Assembly: GCF_000463015.1 (NCBI RefSeq)
Contig: NC_022247.1
Location: 2,604,001-2,668,000, forward strand
From: Variovorax paradoxus B4
GTDB lineage: Bacteria > Pseudomonadota > Gammaproteobacteria > Burkholderiales > Burkholderiaceae_C
Length of the DNA stretch: 64,000 nt
Reading direction: 5' to 3'
Positions 17,823 through 26,694 of this stretch are shown here, in pieces (position 1 is the first letter of the stretch; the number at the start of each line of letters is the position of its first letter). The notes below the pieces were generated by a model. The model did not search any database. It saw nothing but the letters and a program-made list of their open reading frames with translations, and was not told the DNA's origin. The translations under genes and the position numbers were made by a program.

Positions 17823-20800
17823 ACGGCGCCGCCTACGAGCACAACGGCCGGCACGTCGCGCGCGAGGCCTTCTACACCGTCGCCTGCGATCCGCGGCGCT
17901 CGGTGGCCGTCGAAGCCTGCGCCGGCGCGGGCAAGACCTGGATGCTGGTGTCGCGCATCTTGCGCGCGCTGCTCGAAGAGGGCGAGTCCGCGTGCGAGCC
18001 GCACGAGATCCTGGCCATCACCTTCACCAAGAAAGCCGCCGGCGAGATGCGCGAGCGGCTCGACCAGTGGCTCGAGCAGTTCGCCGAGCGCAGCCCCGGG
18101 GAGCTGGTGCGCGAACTCGTCGTTCGCGGTGTCGAGCCCGCAGCCGCGCTCGCTGCCGTGCCGCGCCTGCAAGGCCTCTACAGGCGCTTGCTCGAAGGCG
18201 GCAGGCCGGTGCAGTTCCGCACCTTCCACGCCTGGTTTGCGGGCCTGCTGCGCAACGCGCCGCTGGCGGTGCTGCGCGAACTCGGCCTGCCCGCGAACTA
18301 TGAGCTTCTCGAAGACGATGCCGAGGCGCGGCTGCGCACCTGGCGCCCCTTCTTCGAGGCCGTGACGGCCGACAAGGAGGCTCTGGCCGACTACTACGCC
18401 GTGGTCGCCACCTATGGCCGTTCGCAGACCGCCAAGGCTCTCGGCGAAGCGCTCACGCGCCGGGTCGAGTTCTCGCTGTCCGACCCGGCGTCGGCGGTGC
18501 AGCACTTCAGCGTGCTTCATCCTTCGCTCGAGGGACTGGACGAACCGACCGGCGCACTGCGCGGCGAGCAGGTCCGGCGCCGCTGGCTGGACCGTGCCGC
18601 CGCACTCGGCCGCGAAGCCAACAAGACGCCGCAGAAAGCGGCCGAGGCGATCATCGACGTGTTCGGTGTTGGCGAACCGCCGCAGGAGTCGCTCGCTGCC
18701 GCGCTGGCGCACCTGCGCAAGAACTTCTTCGTCGCCACCGAAGACCGCCTCAACAAGAACCTGCAGAAATATCCCGCCGCGCAAGAAGCCGAGGCCGAGC
18801 TCCAGACGCTCTGCGCCGCGCAGGCCCAGCACGCGGCCTGGCTCTACCAGCAGCGCATGACGCGCCTCACGCGCCTCCTGATCTCCGCCTTCGCAGAGGT
18901 CAAGCGCGCCCATGGCTGGGTCGACATGAACGACGTCGAACAGGCCGCGCAATTGCTGCTGGGCCAGTCGGCGCTGTCGGGCTGGGTGCAGGAACGGCTC
19001 GATGCACGCATCGCGCACCTGCTGATCGACGAGTTCCAGGACACCAATCCGCTGCAATGGCAGGCGCTCTACGGCTGGCTCAGCGCCTACAGCGGCGCGG
19101 GCGGCAAGGCACCGCGCGTCTTCATCGTGGGCGACCCGAAGCAGAGCATCTACCGCTTCCGCCGCGCCGAGCCGCAGGTGTTCATCGCCGCGAAGAAATT
19201 CGTGCGCGAAGGGCTGGGCGGTGAGCTGCTCAATTGCGATCACACCCACCGCAACGCGCGCGCGGTGGTCGGCCTGGTCAACCAGGCGATGCTGGCCGCG
19301 CAGGATGCCGACGAGTTCGACGGCTACCGCGCGCACACCACCGAGCGCAACGACGAAGGCGAGCTGCTCAAGCTCCCGCCCATCGATCGCGGCGCCATCG
19401 ATACGACAGCGGAGGCCGCGCCCGCGGACGACGGCATGCTGCACTGGCGCGACAGCCTCGTCACCCCGCGGGTGCTGCCCGAAGAGCAGTTGCTGCAAAA
19501 GGAATGCGAGCAGGCCGCGCGCTGGGTCGCGCAGCGCATTGCCGATGGCACGCCGCCGCGCCAGATCATGGTGCTGGCGCGCCGCCGCAGCCGGCTGTCC
19601 GCCATGCAGGACGCGCTGCGCCAGCGCCACATCCCGGTGCAGCAGCCCGAGAAGAACGAGCTGCACGATGCACCCGAAGTGCAGGACGTGGTGGCGTTGA
19701 TCGATGCGCTGGTGTCCCCCGCGCACGACCTCTCGCTGGCGCGCGCGCTCAAGTCGCCCCTGTTCGGCATCGGCGATGAGGCGCTGGTGCAACTGGCGCT
19801 GCGCCAGCGCGAACAACCTTCGTCGAGCTGGTTCGCGTTGATCCAGAAAGGCGAGGGCCTGCCGGCGGAACTGGTCCAGGCCGGCACCAGGCTCAAGCAA
19901 TGGCAGAGCTGGCTCGCCGCATTGCCGCCGCACGACGCGCTCGATGCGATCTTCCACGACGGCGATGTGCTGGCCAGGTTCGGCGCCGCCATGCCCTCCG
20001 CCATGCGCCAGAGCGCGCTGGCCAATCTGCGCGGGCTGCTGGCGGCCTCGCTCGACATCGAGGGTGCGCGCTTTGTCACGCCCTATGCGCTGGTGCGCGC
20101 GCTGCGTGCGGGCGGCGTCAGGGCGCCATCCGTCGCCGTGCCCGATGCGGTGCAGCTCCTGACCGTGCACGGCGCCAAGGGCCTCGAGGCAGACACCGTG
20201 CTCATGCTCGACTGCGACGCACCACCGCCGCGAGCCCAGACCATGGGCGTGCTGGTCGAATGGAAAGGCAGCGACAGCGCGCCCACCCGCTTCGTGTTCC
20301 TGGCAAGCGAGAAGACCCCGCCGGGCTGTGCGGCTACGCTGCTCGAGGAAGAGCAGCGCGCGCGCCATCGCGAGGAGCTCAACGGCCTCTACGTCGCGAC
20401 CACGCGGGCGCGCGAGCGCCTCGTGCTGTCGTCGGTGCAGCCGGCCCGGGCCAACGAGGGCAGCTGGTGGTCGCGGCTCGAATCGATGTGCGAGCCTGTC
20501 GAAGCCGATGAGCCGCTGCTCGCGCTGCCGGTGGAGACCGGGGCCGGCAGTTTCTCGATGAAGAAGATGCCCGTCCTCGCACCTGCGGCCAAGGAATCAC
20601 CAGCCATCAGGAAAGCTGCTGGCGCTACCGTCGACGCGCGGGCTGCAGCCTTCGGCCAGGCGATGCACCGGCTGCTCGAATGGGCCCTGCCGGGCGAGGC
20701 GCTGCCGCCCGCGCATGTGCGCGCCGCGGCCCGTGAGTTCATGCTCGACGCGCAACAGGCGCGCGGCGCGGCCGTGCTGGCCGAGCGCATTCGCGCGGGG

Positions 20801-21082
20801 GCCGGCGCATGGGCGTGGGATGAGCGCATGATCGACTGGCACGGCAACGAAGTGACGCTGGTCCATGAAGGCGAGACGCTGCGCATCGACCGGCTGGTGC
20901 GCGAGCGCGCCAGCGGTGCCTGGTGGATCCTCGACTACAAATCCGCTGCGCGTCCCGAACGGGACGCGGAATTGATCGCACAGATGCAGCGCTACCGCGC
21001 GGCGGTGCAACATGCCTATCCCGGTGCCTCGGTGCGCGTCGCGTTCCTGACCGGGCAGGGCGAACTGGTAAATCTCGAATGA
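17819..21082 (+). CDS. AddA-like UvrD-family helicase/nuclease
   Basis: 1087 residues. SF1 helicase motifs are seen in order: Walker A EACAGAGKTWML (about residue 37), motif Ia ITFTKKAAGEM, motif II LLIDEFQDTNPLQW, motif III GDPKQSIYRFRRA, motif V LTVHGAKGLEADTVLM and motif VI LYVATTRARERLVL. The C-terminal 150 residues form a RecB-type nuclease (LRIDRLVRERASG and WWILDYKS, then QMQRYRAAVQ). It forms the motor subunit of an AddAB-type recombination complex with the upstream gene. The start overlaps the upstream stop by four bases and its own stop overlaps the next start likewise, so three genes are translationally coupled. Confidence 0.9.
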   Translation: MNGAAYEHNGRHVAREAFYTVACDPRRSVAVEACAGAGKTWMLVSRILRALLEEGESACEPHEILAITFTKKAAGEMRERLDQWLEQFAERSPGELVRELVVRGVEPAAALAAVPRLQGLYRRLLEGGRPVQFRTFHAWFAGLLRNAPLAVLRELGLPANYELLEDDAEARLRTWRPFFEAVTADKEALADYYAVVATYGRSQTAKALGEALTRRVEFSLSDPASAVQHFSVLHPSLEGLDEPTGALRGEQVRRRWLDRAAALGREANKTPQKAAEAIIDVFGVGEPPQESLAAALAHLRKNFFVATEDRLNKNLQKYPAAQEAEAELQTLCAAQAQHAAWLYQQRMTRLTRLLISAFAEVKRAHGWVDMNDVEQAAQLLLGQSALSGWVQERLDARIAHLLIDEFQDTNPLQWQALYGWLSAYSGAGGKAPRVFIVGDPKQSIYRFRRAEPQVFIAAKKFVREGLGGELLNCDHTHRNARAVVGLVNQAMLAAQDADEFDGYRAHTTERNDEGELLKLPPIDRGAIDTTAEAAPADDGMLHWRDSLVTPRVLPEEQLLQKECEQAARWVAQRIADGTPPRQIMVLARRRSRLSAMQDALRQRHIPVQQPEKNELHDAPEVQDVVALIDALVSPAHDLSLARALKSPLFGIGDEALVQLALRQREQPSSSWFALIQKGEGLPAELVQAGTRLKQWQSWLAALPPHDALDAIFHDGDVLARFGAAMPSAMRQSALANLRGLLAASLDIEGARFVTPYALVRALRAGGVRAPSVAVPDAVQLLTVHGAKGLEADTVLMLDCDAPPPRAQTMGVLVEWKGSDSAPTRFVFLASEKTPPGCAATLLEEEQRARHREELNGLYVATTRARERLVLSSVQPARANEGSWWSRLESMCEPVEADEPLLALPVETGAGSFSMKKMPVLAPAAKESPAIRKAAGATVDARAAAFGQAMHRLLEWALPGEALPPAHVRAAAREFMLDAQQARGAAVLAERIRAGAGAWAWDERMIDWHGNEVTLVHEGETLRIDRLVRERASGAWWILDYKSAARPERDAELIAQMQRYRAAVQHAYPGASVRVAFLTGQGELVNLE

Positions 21083-22317
21083 CTCTTTCCCATACCGTCG
21101 CCGTGATCGGCGGCGGACCGGCCGGCCTCATGGCGGCTGAAGTCCTGAGTGCGTCCGGCGTGCAGGTGTACGTTTACGACGCCATGCCCTCGGTGGGCCG
21201 CAAGTTCCTGCTGGCCGGCCGCGGCGGGCTGAACCTCACGCACTCGGAGCCCTTCGATGTGTTCATGACCCGGTTTGGCGAGCGCCGTGCGCAGCTCGAA
21301 CCGATGCTCGCCCGCTTCGGTCCGCAGCAGGTGCGCGAATGGGCGGCGGGCCTCGGCATCGAGACCTTCGTGGGCACTTCGGGCCGCGTGTTTCCGACCG
21401 ACATGAAAGCCGCGCCGCTGCTGCGCGCCTGGCTGCACCGGCTGCGTGCGGCAGGCGTGCAGTTTCATATGCGCCACCGCTGGCTTGGCAACGCATCACC
21501 CGGCGCCGCCTCGTTGCGGTTCGCCACTCCGACGGGCGAGGCCATCGTGAAGGCCGATGCGGCGGTGCTCGCATTGGGGGGGGCGAGTTGGGCGCGGCTG
21601 GGCTCCGATGGCGCATGGGCGCCGTGGCTGCAAGAGTGCGGTATCGATGTCGCGCCGCTGCTGCCTGCCAACTGCGGCTTCGACGGGGCAGGGTGGAGCG
21701 AGCATTTCGCGAGCCGTTTTGCGGGCCAGCCGTTCAAGTCGGTCGCGATTTCGTTCACCGACAGCCAGGGGCGCCGCTTTGCGCGCAAGGGCGAATTCGT
21801 TGCAACCGCCACCGGCATCGAGGGCAGCCTGATCTATGCCGCTTCGGCATTGCTGCGCGACGAGATCGCCGCGCATGGCAGCGCGACGCTGCTGCTCGAT
21901 CTGCTGCCCGACCGCAGCGCCGAGCAGGTGCTGGCCGCCGTCAAGCATCCGCGCGGCGCCCGGTCGCTCAGCAGCCACCTGAAGAGCCGGCTCGGGCTGG
22001 AAGGCATCAAGGCCGGCGTGCTGCACGAGACGCTGAGCCGCGAAGCGATGCAAGAACCCGCGCAGTTGGCAGCGACGATCAAGGCCGTGCCGCTGCGGCT
22101 GGTCGCAACCCGGCCTGTCGACGAAGCCATCAGCACCGCAGGCGGTGTGCGCTTCGAGGCGCTCGACGAACGGCTCATGGCGAGCGCGGTGCCGGGCGTG
22201 TTCGTTGCGGGGGAAATGCTCGATTGGGAGGCGCCGACCGGCGGCTACCTGCTGACGGCGTCGATGGCCAGTGGGGCGGCCGCGGCGCGCGGCGCGATCA
22301 AGCAGCTGGGCCTCTGA
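21079..22317 (+). CDS. HI0933/YhiN-like FAD-dependent oxidoreductase (TIGR03862-type flavoprotein)
   Basis: 412 residues. The N-terminal dinucleotide motif is VAVIGGGPAGLMAAEVL, then GRKFLLAGRGGLNLTHSEPF, which is diagnostic of the HI0933-like flavoprotein family. A C-terminal FAD contact is seen in GVFVAGEMLDWEAPTGGYLL. The physiological substrate of this family is not established. Its ATG lies in the addA-like stop (ATGA at 21079-21082), so it is cotranslated with the recombination genes; whether that reflects a functional link is unknown. Confidence 0.85.
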   Translation: MTLSHTVAVIGGGPAGLMAAEVLSASGVQVYVYDAMPSVGRKFLLAGRGGLNLTHSEPFDVFMTRFGERRAQLEPMLARFGPQQVREWAAGLGIETFVGTSGRVFPTDMKAAPLLRAWLHRLRAAGVQFHMRHRWLGNASPGAASLRFATPTGEAIVKADAAVLALGGASWARLGSDGAWAPWLQECGIDVAPLLPANCGFDGAGWSEHFASRFAGQPFKSVAISFTDSQGRRFARKGEFVATATGIEGSLIYAASALLRDEIAAHGSATLLLDLLPDRSAEQVLAAVKHPRGARSLSSHLKSRLGLEGIKAGVLHETLSREAMQEPAQLAATIKAVPLRLVATRPVDEAISTAGGVRFEALDERLMASAVPGVFVAGEMLDWEAPTGGYLLTASMASGAAAARGAIKQLGL

Positions 22318-22385
22318 GGGACCCCGCGGCGTTCGATGTTCTGCCGAGGCAATGCCCGTTTCGCGTGTCTGCGGCGGGGAATGCC

Positions 22386-23075
22386 TCAGAGCCGCGCTGC
22401 GGTTCGGGCATCGGCGAAAGCGCTGCGTCCCATCCAGCGCCAGAGGTTCTGGATATCGGATGCCGCGCCGATGACGCGCAGGCGCCGCTCGCGCAGCGCG
22501 GCCTCGGCATCGAGGTCGCCGGTCCAGATCTCCGTCAGGGTCAGCATGTTCGATTCGACAATCAGCGTTGGCTCCTCGCCGGGATTGTCGCGGCAGAGGT
22601 CGGCGCTGCCATGGTCGACCACCAGCCACCAGCGCCGCTCGCCTTCAGGCGCATCGGTGAAGCGGAAGTGGATCACGATGCAGCGCCCGAGCGGGCACTC
22701 GTCGACCCGCATGAAACGGCGGATGTCCCACATCAGGAAGCCGGCATCCAGCTGGTCGCGCTTGAGGCGGCTGCCGATCCAGCGCGCACCCCAGTGGCCC
22801 AGTGCCATCACGATCGGGCGCAATTCTTCACCTGCTGCGGTCAGGTGGTACTGGGCCGTGCTGCCGTCGCCCCGTATCCGCTTGACGACACCTGCTTCCT
22901 CGAGCTTGCGCAGGCGCTGCGTCAGCAGCGAGCCCGACATGCGCGGCACGCCGCGCCGGATGTCGTTGAAGCGCGTGCTGCCGCACAACAGTTCGCGCAC
23001 CACCAGGGGGGTCCAGCGCTCGCAAAGCACCTCGGCGCCGCGCGCCACGGTACAGAACTGGCCGTAGTCGATCAT
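22386..23075 (-). CDS. HxlR-family winged-helix transcriptional regulator
   Basis: 229 residues. The first about 100 residues are the HxlR/MarR-like winged helix (CERWTPLVVRELLCGSTRFNDIRRG, LLTQRLRKLEEAGVVKRI). The C-terminal 120 residues form a second domain of SCP2/sterol-binding-like size, seen in some HxlR proteins; its ligand is unknown. Divergent from the methyltransferase gene at 23185 with a palindrome between them (23108-23128), so it probably controls that gene and itself. Confidence 0.85.
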   Translation of the reverse strand: MIDYGQFCTVARGAEVLCERWTPLVVRELLCGSTRFNDIRRGVPRMSGSLLTQRLRKLEEAGVVKRIRGDGSTAQYHLTAAGEELRPIVMALGHWGARWIGSRLKRDQLDAGFLMWDIRRFMRVDECPLGRCIVIHFRFTDAPEGERRWWLVVDHGSADLCRDNPGEEPTLIVESNMLTLTEIWTGDLDAEAALRERRLRVIGAASDIQNLWRWMGRSAFADARTAARL

Positions 23076-23107
23076 GGCGCCAATTTAGTCCCTGGAGCGG
23101 ATTGAGG

Positions 23108-23128
23108 CCAGTACAGATTCTGGACTGG
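23108..23128. promoter_or_regulatory. Palindromic operator candidate between HxlR gene and methyltransferase
   Basis: ccagtacagattctggactgg reads almost the same on both strands: 9 of 10 base pairs match around a central base. It lies 33 bases upstream of the regulator start and 57 bases upstream of the methyltransferase start. Binding by the HxlR protein is inference from position and symmetry. Confidence 0.5.
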
Positions 23129-23184
23129 CGGACCCGTAGCCGCGCTGCCATCCTTGGCGTCCCCTCACTCGATGGAGACACACC

Positions 23185-24063
23185 ATGACCACAGCCACAG
23201 CCACAGCAGCGCCGGCATTCGACGCCGTCGCCTTCAAGACCACCACCCGCGCGCAGTGGCAGGCTGCCGCCGAGGCCTGGCATCGCTGGGGACCGTTTCT
23301 CGGCCGCTGGCTGGGCGATGCGACGGAGACGATGTTCGAGCTGGCGCACATCGGACCAGGCTCCCGGGTACTCGACGTCGCAGCCGGCGCGGGCGAGCAG
23401 TCGATCGGTGCAGCGCGGCGCGCAGGCGCCAGCGGCCGCGTGCTCGCGACCGACATCGCGCCGGCCCTGCTCGAGCGCGCTGCTGCGGATGCCAGGGCCG
23501 TCGGGCTGTCGAACCTCGAGACCCTTGAACTCGACGGCGAGGCGCTCGACACGCTGCCCGCCGAAAGCTTCGACGCGGCAATCAGCCGCGTGGGCCTGAT
23601 CTACTTTCCCGACCAGCAGCGCGCGCTCGCCGGCATGCGGCGGGCCTTGCGTCCGGGCGGGCGGGTGTCGGCGGTCGTCTACTCGACCCCCGAGCGCAAT
23701 GCCTTTTTCTCGATCCCCGTAAGGATCATCCGCGAACGCGCCCAGCTTCCCGCGCCGCTGCCGGGCCAGCCCGGGCCCTTTTCGCTCGGTGCCGAGGGCG
23801 CGCTCGAGGCCGCGTTTGCCAAGGCCGGCTTGCGTGACATCGAGGTGCGCCGGGTGCCGTCGCCGGTGCGGCTGGCGAGCGCAGCCGAATGCGTGCGCTT
23901 CGAACGCGAGTCCTTCGGAGCGCTGCACCAGATGATGGTCCGGCTTGACGAGGCCGAGCGCGCGAGCACCTGGGATGCGATCGAAGAGGCGCTGCGGCAG
24001 TTCGAAAGCAGCGAAGGCTTCGTCGGGCCATGCGAGATGCTGGTCGGTGCCGGAAGCAAGTGA
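23185..24063 (+). CDS. Class I SAM-dependent methyltransferase
   Basis: 292 residues. Motif I is VLDVAAGAGEQSIGAARRAG, the acidic end of strand 2 lies in VLATDIAPALLERAAADARA, and motif post-II is FDAAISRVGLIYFPDQQRAL, followed by MRRALRPGGRVSAVVYST. This is the UbiE/COQ5-like fold, but the acceptor substrate cannot be deduced. The first 12 residues are a Thr/Ala run (MTTATATAAPAFDAVAFK). Likely under control of the divergent HxlR protein, and followed by a hairpin terminator. Confidence 0.85.
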   Translation: MTTATATAAPAFDAVAFKTTTRAQWQAAAEAWHRWGPFLGRWLGDATETMFELAHIGPGSRVLDVAAGAGEQSIGAARRAGASGRVLATDIAPALLERAAADARAVGLSNLETLELDGEALDTLPAESFDAAISRVGLIYFPDQQRALAGMRRALRPGGRVSAVVYSTPERNAFFSIPVRIIRERAQLPAPLPGQPGPFSLGAEGALEAAFAKAGLRDIEVRRVPSPVRLASAAECVRFERESFGALHQMMVRLDEAERASTWDAIEEALRQFESSEGFVGPCEMLVGAGSK

Positions 24064-24086
24064 GGCTCGCGACCCTATTTTTGGCG

Positions 24087-24114
24087 CGTGAGTTCTTGAG
24101 AACTCACGGCTTTT
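24087..24114 (+). terminator. Hairpin terminator after the methyltransferase
   Basis: CGTGAGTTC pairs with GAACTCACG around a four-base loop (24087-24108), followed by GCTTTT. It lies 24 bases past the methyltransferase stop. On the minus strand it falls just after the SRP RNA 3' end but has no T-run there. Confidence 0.7.
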
Positions 24115-24123
24115 CGATGTTAG

Positions 24124-24226
24124 GTTGACGAGCCTTACCCCTGGCACTGACTACGCAGTTAGGGCTGCTTGGTTCCCCACCTGACCCGGTTGGCCACTTC
24201 ACCATGCAGGGAGGCCCGTCAGCCCG
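24124..24226 (-). ncRNA. ffs: 4.5S RNA of the signal recognition particle
   Basis: The minus strand carries the near-invariant apical core GGTCAGGTGGGGAACCAAGC followed by AGCC, matching the SRP RNA domain IV tetraloop and asymmetric loop. The ends pair: TGACGGGCCT near the 5' end with AGGCTCGTCA near the 3' end (one G-U pair), giving a single long hairpin of about 100 nt as expected for the small bacterial form. It binds Ffh and targets membrane proteins. A -10-like TACAAT lies just upstream at about 24228-24233. It is divergent from dnaX, a neighbour it has in many bacteria. Exact ends are good to a few bases. Confidence 0.9.
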
Positions 24227-24231
24227 CATTG

Positions 24232-24320
24232 TAACCCCCCAGGCTGCGCGCACTTCGTGTCGCTTCGCCCACCCCCCTGCTGGGGGCGATACCAGCGGCC
24301 CGGCAATGCCGGTTCCGCGA
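24232..24320. repeat. Probable dispersed Comamonadaceae intergenic repeat
   Basis: The GC-rich stretch with ccaggctgcgcgcacttcgt, the hairpin cccccctgctggggg and ggcccggcaatgccggttcc resembles, from memory, a short intergenic element found many times in Variovorax and Acidovorax genomes. A shortened look-alike (cgcccccaggctgcacgc) lies at about 55799 after glnB. I cannot count genome copies here. It separates the ffs promoter from dnaX and contains no gene. Confidence 0.35.
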
Positions 24321-24399
24321 TATCCCGCAAAAAGACAGGGCTTTTTTTGATTGCGGGGTGGGGCCGAGGACCGGTGCCGCGCCTTTTAGAATGCCCGCA

Positions 24400-26256
24400 A
24401 TGTCTTATCTCGTGCTCGCTCGCAAGTTCCGTCCGAAAACCTTCGGTGAGATGGTCGGTCAGGGGCACGTGGTGCAGGCGCTCGAGAACGCACTGACCAC
24501 GCAGCGCCTGCATCACGCCTATCTTTTCACCGGAACGCGGGGCGTGGGCAAGACCACCGTCTCCCGCATTCTGGCCAAGTCGCTCAACTGCCAGGGCCCG
24601 GACGGGCAGGGCGGTATCACTGCCACGCCGTGCGGGGTGTGCCAGGCCTGCAAGGACATCGATTCGGGCCGCTTCGTCGACTACACCGAGCTGGACGCGG
24701 CATCGAACCGCGGCGTGGACGAGGTGCAGTCTCTGCTCGAGCAGGCGGTCTACAAGCCGGTGCAGGGGCGCTTCAAGGTCTTCATGATCGACGAAGTGCA
24801 CATGCTCACCAACACCGCGTTCAACGCGATGCTGAAGACGCTCGAAGAGCCGCCGGAATACCTCAAGTTCGTTCTCGCCACCACCGATCCGCAGAAGGTG
24901 CCGGTCACGGTGCTGTCGCGCTGCCTGCAGTTCAACCTGCGGCCGATGGCGCCCGAGACGGTGCTGGAGCACCTCACGAGCGTGCTGCAGACCGAACAGG
25001 TACCGGCCGAACCGCAGGCGCTGCGCTTGCTGGCGCGCGCGGCGCGCGGCTCGATGCGCGACGCCCTCTCGCTCACCGACCAGGCCATTGCGTTCGGCAA
25101 CGGCGAACTGCTCGAAACCGGCGTGCGCCAGATGCTCGGCAGCGTGGACCGCGGCCATGTGTTCAAGCTGATAGAGGCGCTGGCGCAGGGCGACGGCAAG
25201 ACGGTGGTCGACACCTCCGAGGCGCTGCGGCGCGACGGCATGTCGGCCGCTTCCACGCTGGAAGAAATGACGGCGGTGCTGCAGGCCATGGCCGTGCTGC
25301 AGGCGGTGCCCTCGCGGGTGGAGTCGGCCGATTCCGCCACCGACCCCGACGCGGCCGATACGGCGCGCCTCGCGTCGCTGATGCCTGCCGATGAAACCCA
25401 CCTGCTCTACAGTCTGTGCCTGCACGGGCGTGGCGAACTGGGCCTGGCGCCCGATGAGTACGCCGCGCTGACCATGGTGCTGTTGCGGCTTTTGGCCTTC
25501 AAGCCTTCCAACGCGGCCGCCTCCCCGGCCTCCACGGAAAAAAAAACTCTGAATGAAGCCTCCAGGGCGGTTTCGGTCCCGGTGGCCGCAGCGCCGGCCC
25601 GGGGCACGACGGAGATCCCCGCATCGCCGGCTTCGGTTTCGGTCGCCGCACCGGTGCCTCAACCCACCCCGGCGCCGGCAGGCCAGCGTCTGGCCGTGGT
25701 CAGCGAGCCCGTGCGGCCGGGTGGGCCCAGGCCTTCTGCCGCGGCCGGGCCCTCGGCGGCTGCCGAGGCGCCCAGGGTGCTTGCCGTTCCCATGCGCGTC
25801 CAGCCGCCGCCGAGCCAGCGGGACGCGCCGCGATCCGACGAGCAGCGCGGTCCGGCGCCACCCATTCCGCCCAGCGAGGACGGCGACTTCTGGCACGCCA
25901 CGGTCACGCAGATGATCGCGGCCGAGAGCATCAACGCCCTGGCGCGCGAACTTGCGCTCCAGTCGCAGCTGGTGGCGCGCGATGTCGACCAGTGGATACT
26001 TCGCGTGGAACGCGAATTGCTCAACCAGCCTTCTGCCCGCGAAAAGCTCACCGATGCATTGGCCGCGCTGGGCCATGGCGTGAAGCTCGCCATTGAAATC
26101 GGCGGCGTGGTCGACAGCCCCGCGCGCCGCAACAAGCAGGCTGCCGACGAGCGCCAGCGCCTGGCTGAGGAGGCCATTCGCAGCGATCCCGAAGTGCAGA
26201 TGCTGATGCGGGAATTCGATGCGAAGATCGTGCCTGGAACACTGAAGCCGGCCTGA
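24400..26256 (+). CDS. dnaX: DNA polymerase III subunits gamma and tau
   Basis: 618 residues for the full tau form. Clamp-loader ATPase: start MSYLVLARKFRPKTFGEMVG, Walker A TGTRGVGKTT, zinc cysteines in CGVCQAC plus the earlier LNC, Walker B VFMIDEVHMLT, and SRC sensor motif VTVLSRCLQF. After about residue 380 a Pro/Ala-rich linker leads to the tau-specific C-terminal domain. I prefer the ATG at 24400 over the one at 24391 because DnaX proteins begin MSYxVLARK. A nine-A run at 25538-25546 at the end of domain III offers a frameshift to a shorter gamma form (separate entry). Followed by ybaB and recR, the usual order. Confidence 0.96.
   Translation: MSYLVLARKFRPKTFGEMVGQGHVVQALENALTTQRLHHAYLFTGTRGVGKTTVSRILAKSLNCQGPDGQGGITATPCGVCQACKDIDSGRFVDYTELDAASNRGVDEVQSLLEQAVYKPVQGRFKVFMIDEVHMLTNTAFNAMLKTLEEPPEYLKFVLATTDPQKVPVTVLSRCLQFNLRPMAPETVLEHLTSVLQTEQVPAEPQALRLLARAARGSMRDALSLTDQAIAFGNGELLETGVRQMLGSVDRGHVFKLIEALAQGDGKTVVDTSEALRRDGMSAASTLEEMTAVLQAMAVLQAVPSRVESADSATDPDAADTARLASLMPADETHLLYSLCLHGRGELGLAPDEYAALTMVLLRLLAFKPSNAAASPASTEKKTLNEASRAVSVPVAAAPARGTTEIPASPASVSVAAPVPQPTPAPAGQRLAVVSEPVRPGGPRPSAAAGPSAAAEAPRVLAVPMRVQPPPSQRDAPRSDEQRGPAPPIPPSEDGDFWHATVTQMIAAESINALARELALQSQLVARDVDQWILRVERELLNQPSAREKLTDALAALGHGVKLAIEIGGVVDSPARRNKQAADERQRLAEEAIRSDPEVQMLMREFDAKIVPGTLKPA
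25537..25556 (+). promoter_or_regulatory. dnaX: Slippery nine-A run in dnaX, predicted gamma/tau switch
   Basis: In frame the codons read GAA AAA AAA ACT. A -1 shift on the A run gives AAC TCT GAA TGA, stopping at 25554-25556 after about 385 residues; a +1 shift gives CTC TGA, stopping at 25550-25552. Both alternative frames therefore end within four codons, at the boundary between the ATPase/oligomerisation domains and the tau tail. E. coli makes gamma by ribosomal -1 shifting on an A-AAA-AAG site; Thermus uses transcriptional slippage on an A run. Which applies here is not decidable by reading. Confidence 0.7.
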
Positions 26257-26354
26257 CGGAACGCCACTGAAAACCCGTGCCGGCTCTTGCGGCATTCGGC
26301 ATCGACCGCCATCTCTCTTATCCTTCCCCCATTTCCAACCAATCAGGACCAACG

Positions 26355-26687
26355 ATGTTCAACAAAGGACAACTGGCCGGCCTCATGAAGCAGGCGCAGG
26401 CGATGCAGGACAACCTCAAGAAGGCCCAGGAAGAACTGGCCACCATCGAGGTCGAAGGCGAGTCGGGCGCAGGCCTGGTCAAGGTCGTGATGACCTGCAA
26501 GCACGACGTGAAGCGCATCACCATCGACCCGAGCCTGCTGGCCGACGACAAGGACATGCTCGAAGACCTCGTGGCCGCTGCCTTCAATGCCGCGGTGCGC
26601 AAGGCCGAGGAAACCAGCGAACAGAAGATGGGCAAGCTCACTGCCGGCATGCCGGGCCTCCCGCCCGGCATGAAGCTGCCGTTCTGA
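26355..26687 (+). CDS. ybaB: YbaB/EbfC family nucleoid-associated protein
   Basis: 110 residues. Small DNA-binding dimer of the YbaB/EbfC family, coded between dnaX and recR in most proteobacteria. The signature starts [20 protein letters not shown] and includes [20 protein letters not shown]; the Gly/Pro-rich C-terminus [13 protein letters not shown] is typical. It starts 98 bases after dnaX. Confidence 0.95.
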   Translation: MFNKGQLAGLMKQAQAMQDNLKKAQEELATIEVEGESGAGLVKVVMTCKHDVKRITIDPSLLADDKDMLEDLVAAAFNAAVRKAEETSEQKMGKLTAGMPGLPPGMKLPF

Positions 26688-26694
26688 GCCATTG

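Noticed and set aside
17729..20368. An 879-codon minus-strand open frame opposite the AddA-like gene
   Set aside because: Composition is that of a reverse-strand shadow; all helicase motifs are on the plus strand.
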